From Curtobacterium sp. MCLR17_032 (GTDB lineage: Bacteria; Actinomycetota; Actinomycetes; Actinomycetales; Microbacteriaceae), in contig NZ_CP126268.1 in assembly GCF_003234795.2 (NCBI RefSeq), forward strand, positions 62,001-126,000: a stretch of DNA of 64,000 nt, in the 5' to 3' direction. The number at the start of each line of letters is the position of its first letter. The first letter of the stretch is position 1. The notes beneath the pieces were generated by a model, which did not search any database, was not told the origin of the DNA, and was given only the letters and a program-made list of their open reading frames with translations. The translations under genes and the position numbers were made by a program. Positions 16,202 to 24,094 of this stretch are shown one piece after another.

Positions 16202-17554
16202 TCAGCCGCGCTTCGCGGTGTCCGGGCGGGGTTCGGCGGGGACACCGCCGGTGGCCGCCCGCTCGGCGTCCGTCGCCGCGGGGCTGGCCGGGTCGGTGCC
16301 ACGAGCTCGACCGATGAGGTCCATCAGGTGGTAGACGACGATCGCCGCGATGGTGCCGATGATGATGCCGCCGAACGTGGCACCACCGAAGTGGAACGTG
16401 AAGTCGGCGATGCCCATGATGAGCGCGATGCCCGCGGTCAGCTGGTTCTTCGGCTTGGCGAAGTCGACGCGGTTCTCGACCCAGATCCGGATGCCGATCA
16501 CGCCGATCAGACCGTAGAGGGCGGTGGTCGCACCACCGAGGACACCGGCCGGGACGGTCGAGATGACCGCACCGATCTTCGGCGACAGTCCGAGCAGCAC
16601 CGCGGCGATCGCAGCGACCCAGTACGCCGCCGTCGAGAACACCCGCGTCGCCGCCATCACGCCGATGTTCTCGCCGTAGGTGGTCGTCGCCGAGCCGCCA
16701 CCGACACCGGCCAGGACAGTCGAGATGCCGTCGGCGAAGAGCGCGCGTCCGGTCAGCGGCGTGAGGTCGCGTCCGGTGAGCTGCCCGACGCCCTTCACAT
16801 GGCCGACGTTCTCGGCGACCAGGGCCAGGACCACGGGCAGGAACCCCAGGTACACGGCCATCTGCGACGGGTCGAACGCGGGTGCCGTGAATGTCGGCAG
16901 GCCGACCCAGTCCGCCTTGGTGACCGCGCTGAGGTCGACCTGTCCGCCGATCAGTGCCGCGACGTAGCCGACCACCACACCGACGACGATCGACAACCGG
17001 CCGAGCAGTCCCCTGAAGAGGACCGTGCAGAGGACGATGGCCGCCAGCGTGATCACCGCGACCACCGGGGCGGCGACGAAGTTCTCCCGCGCGGCCGGAG
17101 CCAGGTTGAAGCCGATCAGGGCGACGATCGCACCCGAGACGACCGGTGGCATCAGGCGGTCGATCCAGCCGGCGCCGGCCAGGTGCACGATGAGCCCGAC
17201 GACGGCCAGCAGTGCGCCGACGACGATGATGCCGGACAGGGCGAGCGGGATGCCGCCGATCTTCGTCGCGGCCCCGATCGGCGCGAGGAAGGCGAACGAC
17301 GAGCCGAGGTAGCTCGGCAGCCGGTTGCCGGTGAGGAGCAGGAACAGGATCGTGCCGATGCCGCTGAACAGCAGCGTCGTCGACGGCGGGAAGCCCGTGA
17401 TGAGCGGCACCAGGAACGTGGCGCCGAACATCGCGACGACGTGCTGCACCCCGAGCCCGATCGTGCGGGGCCAGGTGAGGCGCTCGTCCGGCGCCACGAT
17501 CGTCGCAGCGGAGACGGTGCGGCCGTCGCCGTGCAGCTTCCACGGAAGTCCCAT
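16202..17554 (-). CDS. uraA: Uracil/xanthine permease family (NCS2, UraA-like)
   Basis: The 450-residue transporter matches the NCS2 uracil branch. HVVAMFGATFLVPLITGFPP lies in segment 1 and GIGTILFLLLTGNRLPSYLGSSFAFLAP in segments 2-3. VAENVGHVKGVGQLTG holds the glutamate that binds the base in UraA, and ATTTYGENIGVMAATRVFS is the second signature. It should import uracil with a proton. The C-terminal 35 residues are a charged tail. TACGGT ends 6 bases before the ATG, which points to a leaderless transcript. No pyrimidine genes are near. Confidence 0.87.
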   Translation of the reverse strand: MGLPWKLHGDGRTVSAATIVAPDERLTWPRTIGLGVQHVVAMFGATFLVPLITGFPPSTTLLFSGIGTILFLLLTGNRLPSYLGSSFAFLAPIGAATKIGGIPLALSGIIVVGALLAVVGLIVHLAGAGWIDRLMPPVVSGAIVALIGFNLAPAARENFVAAPVVAVITLAAIVLCTVLFRGLLGRLSIVVGVVVGYVAALIGGQVDLSAVTKADWVGLPTFTAPAFDPSQMAVYLGFLPVVLALVAENVGHVKGVGQLTGRDLTPLTGRALFADGISTVLAGVGGGSATTTYGENIGVMAATRVFSTAAYWVAAIAAVLLGLSPKIGAVISTVPAGVLGGATTALYGLIGVIGIRIWVENRVDFAKPKNQLTAGIALIMGIADFTFHFGGATFGGIIIGTIAAIVVYHLMDLIGRARGTDPASPAATDAERAATGGVPAEPRPDTAKRG

Positions 17555-17560
17555 GCGATG

Positions 17561-17566
17561 ACCGTA
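17561..17566 (-). promoter_or_regulatory. Candidate -10 box (TACGGT) for the leaderless permease gene
   Basis: On the minus strand TACGGT is followed by 6 bases and the ATG at 17554; no Shine-Dalgarno is visible. Confidence 0.45.
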
Positions 17567-17640
17567 GCGGGCAGACGGCCAGCGCGGCGGTCTGGGTTCG
17601 ACCGCTGTGGAGAACGACTCGGGGCGACCGACGTGCCAGA

Positions 17641-17646
17641 TATGGT
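17641..17646 (+). promoter_or_regulatory. -10 box (TATGGT) of the wall-anchored protein gene
   Basis: TATGGT sits 24 bases before the ATG at 17671 and is followed by a clear Shine-Dalgarno GAGGAG at 17661-17666. This supports 17671 over the in-frame GTG at 17647. Confidence 0.5.
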
Positions 17647-17670
17647 GTGTGGAACGTCACGAGGAGCACC

Positions 17671-19149
17671 ATGCGTCTGAACCACCCTGTCCTGGCCCCG
17701 ACCGCGGTCGCTGCTGTCCTCGCCCTCGGCGCGCTCACCGCGTTGCCGGCGCTCGCCGCGGAGCCGGCGGCCGCAGCGGGGCAGCGTGCTCCGGGGACGC
17801 CCGGGGTCCAGCACCACGAGGGGGCCGTCGGCGTCACCACCGACTTCACGGCGGCCGTGCACTCGATCGCGCACGGCCCCGGCATCGTCACGCTCCGGGG
17901 GACGGTGGACCGCGGCACCAGCGTCGAGGTGGGCGGTGACGTCGTCGACCCGGTCTGGACCGAGGGTGACGCCGACGGACGTTGGGAGGCGCAGGTCCGG
18001 GTCCGCCGTGGCGAACACGTCATCCGGGTCACCTCGGCGGTCTCCGGGCAGGTCCTCGAGGTCCCGGTCGACCTGCTCATCCTGTTGCCGCCCGACATGC
18101 TGGCGACCGTCGACGGCATCGACCGGTCGATCGCGCTCGAGGGATTCGCGTACCCGGATGCGCACCTCGTGGTCCGTGAGTCCGACACCGTCCTGGCCGA
18201 GACCGATGCTGCGGAGGACGGCTCCTGGCAGGTCCTCCTCCGTGACCTGGCCTTCGGCGCGCACCACATCGAGGTGGCGCAGTACTTCGACGGGACCCAG
18301 AACGGCGGCGTCGACGACGTCTACCAGGTGTCCGGTGCAGCGGTCGTCGAGACCACCTCGGTCTCGAGGGAGACCGGGCGCATCACGCTGGCCGGCCGCG
18401 CCCCGGTCGGTACCACCCTCACCTTCGCCGACACCGCCGGCCCGGTGACGGACGGGGACGGCTCACCCCTCGTCGTCGAGCCCGGCCGCGACACCGGGTG
18501 GCAGGCCTCCTTGCCGATCCCGGACGACGTCCGCTTCGACCGGATCACCGTCGTCACCGCGGACGGCGACGACGAACTCGGACGCACCGAGACCCGGGTG
18601 ACCATCCCGATCGCGCTCGCCGGCGGCGTCGAGGAACTGCCGGACGGTCGGGTGCGGCTGCACGGCACCGGTGAGCCCGGCGGGACGGTGACGCTCGAGG
18701 ACCAGTCCGGGACCGCGATCACCGACACCGCCGGAGCGCCGATCCGGACCGACATCGCGCGGGCGTGGGAACTCGTCGTGCCCCGAGCGGAGCTCCCGGC
18801 GGGCAGCGTCATCGCACGGCAGCGGGTCGGGGGCGTCGAACAGGGTGCCCTCCGCCTGGTCCTGCCCGCGCTGCCCGAGCGCCCGGGATCCGGGGCCGGT
18901 TCCGGGGCCGGCAGCGGGCCGGGTGTCGGCACGGGCGCCGGGGGTGGTGTGGTCACCGGCCCGGGTGTCGGCCGGCCCACCGCTGGCCGGTTGCACGCCG
19001 ACGTCCACAGCACTGCCGCCGGTCGACTCGCGTACACGGGCGCCGAACTCGTCCGCCCGACGGTCACCGCCGGCGCGCTCGTCCTCCTCGGCGTGCTCGC
19101 GCTGCCGTGTGCCGGGGTGCTCCGCCGACGCGCAGCCCGACACCGATGA
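17671..19149 (+). CDS. Secreted, sortase-anchored surface protein with Ig-like repeats
   Basis: The 492-residue protein starts with a Sec signal (hydrophobic residues 10-30, cleavage near LAAEPAAA). The body is built from beta-rich modules of about 80-90 residues that resemble bacterial Ig-like domains (VTLRGTVDRGTSVEVGGDVV, IALEGFAYPDAHLVVRE, ITLAGRAPVGTTLTFAD, VRLHGTGEPGGTVTLED). A Gly/Ser-rich spacer follows, then LAYTG, a hydrophobic segment and RRRAARHR, which is the LAXTG class E sorting signal of actinobacteria. It should be joined to peptidoglycan by a sortase encoded elsewhere. Ligand and role are unknown; adhesion is a reasonable guess. Confidence 0.8.
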   Translation: MRLNHPVLAPTAVAAVLALGALTALPALAAEPAAAAGQRAPGTPGVQHHEGAVGVTTDFTAAVHSIAHGPGIVTLRGTVDRGTSVEVGGDVVDPVWTEGDADGRWEAQVRVRRGEHVIRVTSAVSGQVLEVPVDLLILLPPDMLATVDGIDRSIALEGFAYPDAHLVVRESDTVLAETDAAEDGSWQVLLRDLAFGAHHIEVAQYFDGTQNGGVDDVYQVSGAAVVETTSVSRETGRITLAGRAPVGTTLTFADTAGPVTDGDGSPLVVEPGRDTGWQASLPIPDDVRFDRITVVTADGDDELGRTETRVTIPIALAGGVEELPDGRVRLHGTGEPGGTVTLEDQSGTAITDTAGAPIRTDIARAWELVVPRAELPAGSVIARQRVGGVEQGALRLVLPALPERPGSGAGSGAGSGPGVGTGAGGGVVTGPGVGRPTAGRLHADVHSTAAGRLAYTGAELVRPTVTAGALVLLGVLALPCAGVLRRRAARHR

Positions 19150-19183
19150 GCGCCGACCGGGTGGCGGACGGTGCCTCGGTGGC

Positions 19184-19189
19184 TATCGT
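19184..19189 (+). promoter_or_regulatory. Candidate -10 box (TATCGT) of the M13 peptidase gene
   Basis: TATCGT ends 7 bases before the ATG at 19197. No Shine-Dalgarno stands at the right distance, so a leaderless transcript is likely. Confidence 0.45.
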
Positions 19190-19196
19190 GGTGAGC

Positions 19197-21161
19197 ATGA
19201 CCGACGTCGCAGGCACCACCGGAATCCGTACCGACGAACTCGACGAGTCGGTGCGGCCGCAGGACGACCTCTACCGGCACGTCAACGGCAGGTGGATCGA
19301 CGAGACCCCGATCCCGGACGACAAGGCCCGCTACGGCTCGTTCACCGTCCTGGCCGAGGAAGCCGAAGCCGCCGTGCGCACGATCATCGAGCGCGCACAG
19401 AGCGCCGCGCCGGGCACCGAACAGCGCAAGGTCGGCGATCTCTTCACGTCCTTCACCGACGAGACCGCGCTCGAGGCACTCGGGTCCGCCCCGATCGAAC
19501 CGCTCCTCGCCGACATCGCCGCGATCGAGGACAAGGACGACGTCCTGCGCATGGTCGGCCGCTTCGAACGACTCGGTCTGCCGAGCTTCATCCAGCTCTT
19601 CGTCGACAACGACCCGGGCGACCCGGACGCCTACGTCGTGTTCCTCGAGCAGTCCGGCCTGGGTCTGCCCGACGAGTCCTACTACCGCGAAGAGCGCTTC
19701 GCCGACATCCGCGAGAAGTACCGCGAGTTCGTCGGCTCGATGTTCCCGCTGGCCGGCTACGACGAGAGCGGCGACCGCACCGAGCACGTCATCGCCCTCG
19801 AGACCGCCATCGCGTCGGCGCACTGGGACAACGTCGCCACCCGCGACAGCCAGAAGACCTACAACAAGCTGCCGTGGGACGAGGTCTCGGCGCTCGCCGA
19901 GGGCGTCGACCTGCGGCTCTGGTGGCAGGCCATCGACGCACCTGCCGGGGCGTTCGACACCGTCGTGGTCCGCCAGCCGTCGTTCCTCACCGGTCTGGCG
20001 CAGCTGTTCCGCGAGCAGCCCCTGCCGGTCTGGAAGGACTGGCTGTGCTGGCAGGTCATCCGTGCGTCGGCGCCCTACCTGACCAGTGCGTTCTCGGCGA
20101 CGAGCTTCTCGTTCTACGGCACCGCGCTCACGGGTGCGCCGAAGCAGCGTGACCGCTGGAAGCGCGGTGTCTCGCTGGTCGAGGGCGCGATGGGCGAAGC
20201 GGTCGGTCGCATCTACGTCGAGGAGCACTTCGACGAGACCTCGAAGGCGACGATGGACGACCTCGTCGCCAACCTGGTCGAGGCCTACCGCCAGAGCATC
20301 ACGGGCCTCGAGTGGATGACCGACGAGACCCGGGCCCGCGCGCTCGACAAGCTCGAGAAGTTCACGCCGAAGATCGGCTACCCGGTGAAGTGGCGCGACT
20401 ACAGCGCCCTGCCGGTCACCGCCGACGACCTGCTCGGCAACGTCCGGGCGATCGCGTCGTTCCAGGTCGACCGCGAGCTGGGCAAGATCGGCAAGCCGAT
20501 CGACCGCGACGAGTGGTTCATGACCCCGCAGACGATCAACGCGTACTACAACCCGGGCTTCAACGAGATCGTCTTCCCGGCCGCGATCCTGCAGTTCCCG
20601 TTCTTCGAGGCCAGCCGTGACGCCGCCGCCAACTACGGCGCCATCGGGGCGGTCATCGGCCACGAGATCGGGCACGGCTTCGACGACCAGGGCTCGCAGT
20701 ACGACGGCGACGGTCGCTTGCAGAACTGGTGGACCGAGGCCGACCGGCAGGCGTTCGAGGAGCGCACGAAGGCCCTCATCGCCCAGTACGACGCCCTGGC
20801 GCCGACCGAGGTGCCGGACGGCCACGTGAACGGTGCCCTCACCATCGGCGAGAACATCGGCGACCTCGGTGGGCTGTCGATCGCGTGGAAGGCCTACCTG
20901 ATCTCCCTCGACGGCGCGGAGCCGCCGGTGATCGACGGTCTGACCGGTGCCGAGCGCTTCTTCCTCAGCTGGGCGCAGGCCTGGCGGATGGCGATCCGCC
21001 CGGAAGAGGCCGCACGGCTGCTGAGCATCGACCCGCACTCGCCGAACGAGTTCCGCTGCAACCAGATCGTCCGCAACATCGACGTCTACTACGACACCTT
21101 CGACGTCTCGGACCGTGACGCGATGTACCTGGCCCCGGCCGAGCGCGTCGCCATCTGGTGA
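19197..21161 (+). CDS. pepO: M13-family zinc metallopeptidase (neprilysin/PepO-like)
   Basis: The 654-residue enzyme shows the full M13 pattern. The N-terminus VRPQDDLYRHVNGRWIDETP is followed by a long helical lobe. NAYYNPGFNEIVFPAAIL near 448 is the substrate-strand motif. The zinc site is HEIGH at 489-493 with H489, E490 and H493, and the third ligand is E552 in GENIGDLGG with D556. No signal peptide or membrane anchor is present, so it is probably cytosolic, where family members cleave small peptides. The length is normal for bacterial M13. The stop codon overlaps the start of the next gene. Confidence 0.92.
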   Translation: MTDVAGTTGIRTDELDESVRPQDDLYRHVNGRWIDETPIPDDKARYGSFTVLAEEAEAAVRTIIERAQSAAPGTEQRKVGDLFTSFTDETALEALGSAPIEPLLADIAAIEDKDDVLRMVGRFERLGLPSFIQLFVDNDPGDPDAYVVFLEQSGLGLPDESYYREERFADIREKYREFVGSMFPLAGYDESGDRTEHVIALETAIASAHWDNVATRDSQKTYNKLPWDEVSALAEGVDLRLWWQAIDAPAGAFDTVVVRQPSFLTGLAQLFREQPLPVWKDWLCWQVIRASAPYLTSAFSATSFSFYGTALTGAPKQRDRWKRGVSLVEGAMGEAVGRIYVEEHFDETSKATMDDLVANLVEAYRQSITGLEWMTDETRARALDKLEKFTPKIGYPVKWRDYSALPVTADDLLGNVRAIASFQVDRELGKIGKPIDRDEWFMTPQTINAYYNPGFNEIVFPAAILQFPFFEASRDAAANYGAIGAVIGHEIGHGFDDQGSQYDGDGRLQNWWTEADRQAFEERTKALIAQYDALAPTEVPDGHVNGALTIGENIGDLGGLSIAWKAYLISLDGAEPPVIDGLTGAERFFLSWAQAWRMAIRPEEAARLLSIDPHSPNEFRCNQIVRNIDVYYDTFDVSDRDAMYLAPAERVAIW

Positions 21162-22144
21162 TGACGGAGCCGGACGCGCCGCACTCGTCGCGCCGGCGCC
21201 GCCCCGGACGCCCCGCTGACGACGGCTCAGCGGGGAACGGTCCCGCCGGCGGTGGTCGAGCTGGCGGTGGCGGTCGGAGCCGTGGCAAGCACCGCGGTGG
21301 GGCGGACGAGCGCTTCACCGCCACGACGGAGGCGCTCGGCACCATCGCGCAGGACGGTGCCGGGGTCAGCGCCTCGATCATCGACACCTCGACCGGTCGC
21401 GCCCTGCTGGCGATCGACGACCGGCTCGTGCAACCGGTCTCCGGGCTCGGACGCGTGCTGCTCCTCATCGAGGTCGCGGCACAGCTCGAGGACGGTCGGC
21501 TGCACGGCGACCGTCTGCAGCGCATGGCCCGGGACACCGCGACCGGGGCAGGCCTGTGGCAGTTCCTGCAGGAACCGACCATGCAGGTGTCGGACCTCGC
21601 CACGCTGGTCGGTGCGACCGCGGACGCCTGGGCGACGAACGCCCTGCTCACGACGGTCGGGATCGACGCGGTGCGTGCCCGTGCCGAGTCGCTGGGTGTC
21701 GAACGGTCCGCACTGATCGACCGGGTGCGGGACCGCCGCGGGCCGGACGACGCCCCGGACGTGTCGGTCGCTGCCTCGGGGGAGCTCAGTTGGCTGTTCC
21801 GGGGGCTGGCGCTCGGCGAGGTCGTGGACCAGACGGTGTCGAACCGGGTCCTCGGGTGGCTGTCGCTGGCGGCAGACCTGTCGCTCGTCGCCGGGTCGTT
21901 CGGTCTCGATCCGCTGGCGCACCGGGCACTGGACCACGGCCTCCAGTCCGTGGCGGTGACCGGGTCAGGGCCGGGCATCCGGGCTGAAGCGGGCGTGCTC
22001 CGTGGCCCGGCGTCGTCGGTCTGTTACGCCGTGACGGTGCGGTTCGAGGACGACTCGCTGCAGCGCCGACTGGCGGTGGTGGAGGCGATGCGCACGATGG
22101 GCACCGAAGTGCTCGAGGTCGTGCACGCCCCCGCCGAGCGCTGA
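21161..22144 (+). CDS. Beta-lactamase-fold (class A/PBP-like) protein lacking the catalytic residues
   Basis: The 327-residue protein has a basic, Gly-rich, disordered N-terminus (1-50) and then a domain that follows class A serine beta-lactamase-like proteins in order: SASIIDTSTGRALLAIDD, VQPVSGLGRVLLLIEVAAQLEDGRL, LATLVGATADAWATNALLTTVG, and SVAVTGSGPGIRAEAGVL. The SxxK motif is replaced by S94-G-L-G, the SDN motif by TADA, and the KTG motif by VTG. It should therefore not be an active hydrolase. No signal peptide is seen. An adjacent GTG at 21158 could also start it. It shares a base with the M13 gene stop, so the two are probably co-translated. Confidence 0.65.
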   Translation: MTEPDAPHSSRRRRPGRPADDGSAGNGPAGGGRAGGGGRSRGKHRGGADERFTATTEALGTIAQDGAGVSASIIDTSTGRALLAIDDRLVQPVSGLGRVLLLIEVAAQLEDGRLHGDRLQRMARDTATGAGLWQFLQEPTMQVSDLATLVGATADAWATNALLTTVGIDAVRARAESLGVERSALIDRVRDRRGPDDAPDVSVAASGELSWLFRGLALGEVVDQTVSNRVLGWLSLAADLSLVAGSFGLDPLAHRALDHGLQSVAVTGSGPGIRAEAGVLRGPASSVCYAVTVRFEDDSLQRRLAVVEAMRTMGTEVLEVVHAPAER

Positions 22145-22247
22145 ACCAGCGAACGACGAACCACCGAACGACGAACCGCCGGATGCTGAACCACCGAACG
22201 ACGAACCGCCGAGCGTTGAACCACCGGACGTAGACCCGCCGACCGCT
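22143..22247. repeat. Seven 15-bp tandem units just after the beta-lactamase-like gene
   Basis: Units of the form GAACCACCGAACGAC repeat seven times with point changes. The array begins inside the TGA stop of the upstream gene. Read one base later than that gene, it encodes EPPND-like pentapeptides without a stop; on the other strand it gives a RWF-rich periodic peptide. The 15-base period keeps any frame. Confidence 0.8.
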
Positions 22248-22267
22248 GCGCCCCAGCACAGCAGCGT

Positions 22268-22771
22268 TCAGGACGCCGCGTCCCCGCGCTGCCGGTCGTA
22301 GTCCCCGCGCATCCGCCACCCGGCCATCGCGCGGGTGACCTTCCCGTGTGGTGACCGGGTCAGCACCGACCAGAGCGCCAGTGCCAGAAGGACGATCGGG
22401 ACGGTCACCGCGGCGAGGACGATGCGTCGGCCCGCCGCTCCACCGTCGTCGAGCCAGCCGACGTGCACGAGGTGCAGGAGCAGGAAGGCGAGCGTCGAGA
22501 CGACGATCACGATGCTGGTCCGCCAGTACCGACGGACGGCGTCGCGGAACCCGGTGTCCAGGACCGTGCCCTCGGCGAGTTGCACGGTGTCCCCGACGGT
22601 GAAGGTGTGCGCACCCGCCCGGAGCACCGTGCGATCGTGGTCCGGCACGGCCGGCCGTCCGCGGCGCGGGCGCTGCCAGTCGACGTCCTCCAGGTGTTCG
22701 ACCTCGTCGTCGATGACGAACCACCCGCCCTCGAGGTCCTCGGGCCCGGTGACGACGCGGTGGCTGCTCAC
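22268..22771 (-). CDS. Small two-segment membrane protein with N-terminal beta-rich region
   Basis: The 167-residue protein has a soluble N-terminal part with EDLEGGWFVIDDEVEHLEDVDWQRPRRG features and HTFTVGDTVQLAEGTVLDTG. Two membrane segments follow (SIVIVVSTLAFLLLHLVHVGW and IVLAAVTVPIVLLALALWSVL), then a basic tail. No family is recognised. The GTG at 22771 is used because the frame upstream runs into the 18-bp tandem repeat and offers no better start; GGGGCT lies just before it. It is on the same strand as the lipoprotein gene upstream. Confidence 0.6.
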   Translation of the reverse strand: MSSHRVVTGPEDLEGGWFVIDDEVEHLEDVDWQRPRRGRPAVPDHDRTVLRAGAHTFTVGDTVQLAEGTVLDTGFRDAVRRYWRTSIVIVVSTLAFLLLHLVHVGWLDDGGAAGRRIVLAAVTVPIVLLALALWSVLTRSPHGKVTRAMAGWRMRGDYDRQRGDAAS

Positions 22772-22783
22772 AGCCCCATGATG

Positions 22784-22855
22784 GCGGACCGCGACGAGCC
22801 CGCGGACCGCGACGAGCCCGCGGACCGCGACGAGCCCGCGGACCGCGACCAGCCC
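22784..22855. repeat. Four 18-bp tandem units between two minus-strand genes
   Basis: GCGGACCGCGACGAGCCC occurs four times in direct succession; only the last copy differs, by one base. The array fills most of the 94-base gap between the lipoprotein stop and the next start. It is uninterrupted by stops on both strands (ADRDEP on plus, GLVAVR on minus), but no start codon makes it part of a convincing gene. Confidence 0.85.
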
Positions 22856-22865
22856 ACCGCCAGCA

Positions 22866-23645
22866 CTACCGCTGCTGCTGCCCCTCCGGCACGAACGCCC
22901 GCACGGACAGCAACTCCGCGGACTGCTGTCGGCACGCCGTGTACGCCGTCGACGCGACGAACAACGACTGCTTCGACCCGGGCGGGTAGACGCGGAACCC
23001 GTCGGGCTGCTGCGTCGTGCAGTTCCCCGGCTCGAGGTTCCCGGCCTGCACGATGCGGAGCGGCGCGTACGCCGTCTGCCCGGCGGTGAGGGTGACGGTC
23101 GGGTGTGCACCGCTGCGGTCGAGCGTCGCCGACGCCCCGATCTGTGTGCCGTTCCCGTCGCCCACGAAGGACACCCCCGGCCAGCCCTGCAGCGTGCACG
23201 AGGCGTTCCCGGTGTTCCGCAGTGCCAGGTTCAGGTACACGCTGCCGGCCCCGCCGCCACCGCCGTCGACGATCGACCCGGCCAGCGTCGACACCGCGCA
23301 GGTCCCCGCTCCGGAGGCCGTGCCACCGTCCGCCGGACCGGCCGCGGCAGCGCCGGTCGAACCGGCATCCCCCGACCCCGCAGGAGACGACGCCATCGGA
23401 GACGACGACGGCGCAGTCGACACCGGCGGCGCCGGCGACGATGGTGCTGACGACGAGGGTGCCGACGACGAGGACGGCGCCGTGGTCGACACCGCCGACG
23501 ACGCACCCCCACCGCCACCCGACCCGCCCGTGCACCCGGTCAGCGCGAGGACGACCGCCCCCGCCAGACCCACCGTCCCGACCAGTGCGCGCAGCGGGCG
23601 CGATCCGGTCACCTTCCTGGTGATGTCTCGACTGCTCTGTCCCAT
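22866..23645 (-). CDS. DUF4232-type secreted lipoprotein
   Basis: The protein of about 259 residues has a hydrophobic segment and lipobox LTGC (Cys near residue 38), then a long low-complexity Ser/Ala/Pro stretch (about 45-115). A compact C-terminal domain follows with CAVSTLAG, LALRNTGNASCTLQGWPGVSFVG, VTLTAGQTAYAPLRI and PGNCTTQQPDGFRVYPPG. This domain matches DUF4232, an actinobacterial extracellular domain with paired cysteines and no assigned function. The start is uncertain; the ATG at 23645 has no clear ribosome binding site. A 13-bp palindrome lies 18 bases upstream. Confidence 0.75.
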   Translation of the reverse strand: MGQSSRDITRKVTGSRPLRALVGTVGLAGAVVLALTGCTGGSGGGGGASSAVSTTAPSSSSAPSSSAPSSPAPPVSTAPSSSPMASSPAGSGDAGSTGAAAAGPADGGTASGAGTCAVSTLAGSIVDGGGGGAGSVYLNLALRNTGNASCTLQGWPGVSFVGDGNGTQIGASATLDRSGAHPTVTLTAGQTAYAPLRIVQAGNLEPGNCTTQQPDGFRVYPPGSKQSLFVASTAYTACRQQSAELLSVRAFVPEGQQQR

Positions 23646-23662
23646 GGGCGCCACACAACCAC

Positions 23663-23675
23663 TTCCACTGTGGAA
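23663..23675. promoter_or_regulatory. 13-bp inverted repeat upstream of the DUF4232 lipoprotein
   Basis: TTCCAC-T-GTGGAA is perfect. It lies between the divergent lipoprotein and DIPGE-repeat genes, near the lipoprotein start, and may be an operator. Confidence 0.4.
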
Positions 23676-23739
23676 CTGTCTCGCACGTCCTCCCATTGGC
23701 GCACCACCCGCCAGCGAGTTCGGGCAGGATCGGCATCGT

Positions 23740-23759
23740 GCACGTCGACGACGACGTGC
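23740..23759. promoter_or_regulatory. 8-bp hairpin in the leader of the DIPGE-repeat gene
   Basis: GCACGTCG and CGACGTGC flank a 4-base loop, ending 21 bases before the start codon and just before the ribosome binding site GGAAGG. Confidence 0.35.
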
Positions 23760-23780
23760 GGACACGGAAGGCACAGACCG

Positions 23781-24056
23781 ATGGCAGCAGGAAAGCACGA
23801 AGCAGCACGCGGCGACGACGAGCGGGCGGACGGCGTGGACGCACGCGCCGGCCAGTTCGTGGACAGCGACATCCCCGGTGAGCACCGCGTCACCGACGAC
23901 GAGCCGGCCGGCGAGTTCGTGTCGAGCGACATCCCCGGCGAGGCCCGTCCGGAGCCCGACGGCGAGTCGGGCGAGTACGTCGAGTCGGACATCCCCGGCG
24001 AGCCCCAGCCGGCCGGACCGGAGGACACCGGGCACTACACCGACCGCGACCAGTAG
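23781..24056 (+). CDS. Small acidic protein with a 20-residue SDIPGE repeat
   Basis: The 91-residue protein is very acidic and Pro/Gly-rich. After a charged N-terminus it holds three copies of G-[QE]-[FY]-V-x-SDIPGE at residues 24-34, 44-54 and 64-74, an exact 20-residue period. A fourth, degenerate copy GHYTDRDQ forms the C-terminus. It has no signal peptide, membrane segment or cysteine. GGAAGG stands 10-16 bases before the ATG. I know no function; the conserved repeat core suggests a binding motif displayed several times rather than a folded enzyme. Confidence 0.75.
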   Translation: MAAGKHEAARGDDERADGVDARAGQFVDSDIPGEHRVTDDEPAGEFVSSDIPGEARPEPDGESGEYVESDIPGEPQPAGPEDTGHYTDRDQ

Positions 24057-24094
24057 CGGCCGGTCACCCGCTCAGTTGGCCACCCGCCCGTCGG

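Noticed and set aside
14837..18269. Frames of more than 900 codons on both strands over the GAP and permease genes
   Set aside because: They run across several well-supported genes in other frames and show no protein family.
22143..22855. CRISPR-like short repeats
   Set aside because: The 15- and 18-bp units are strictly tandem with no spacers.
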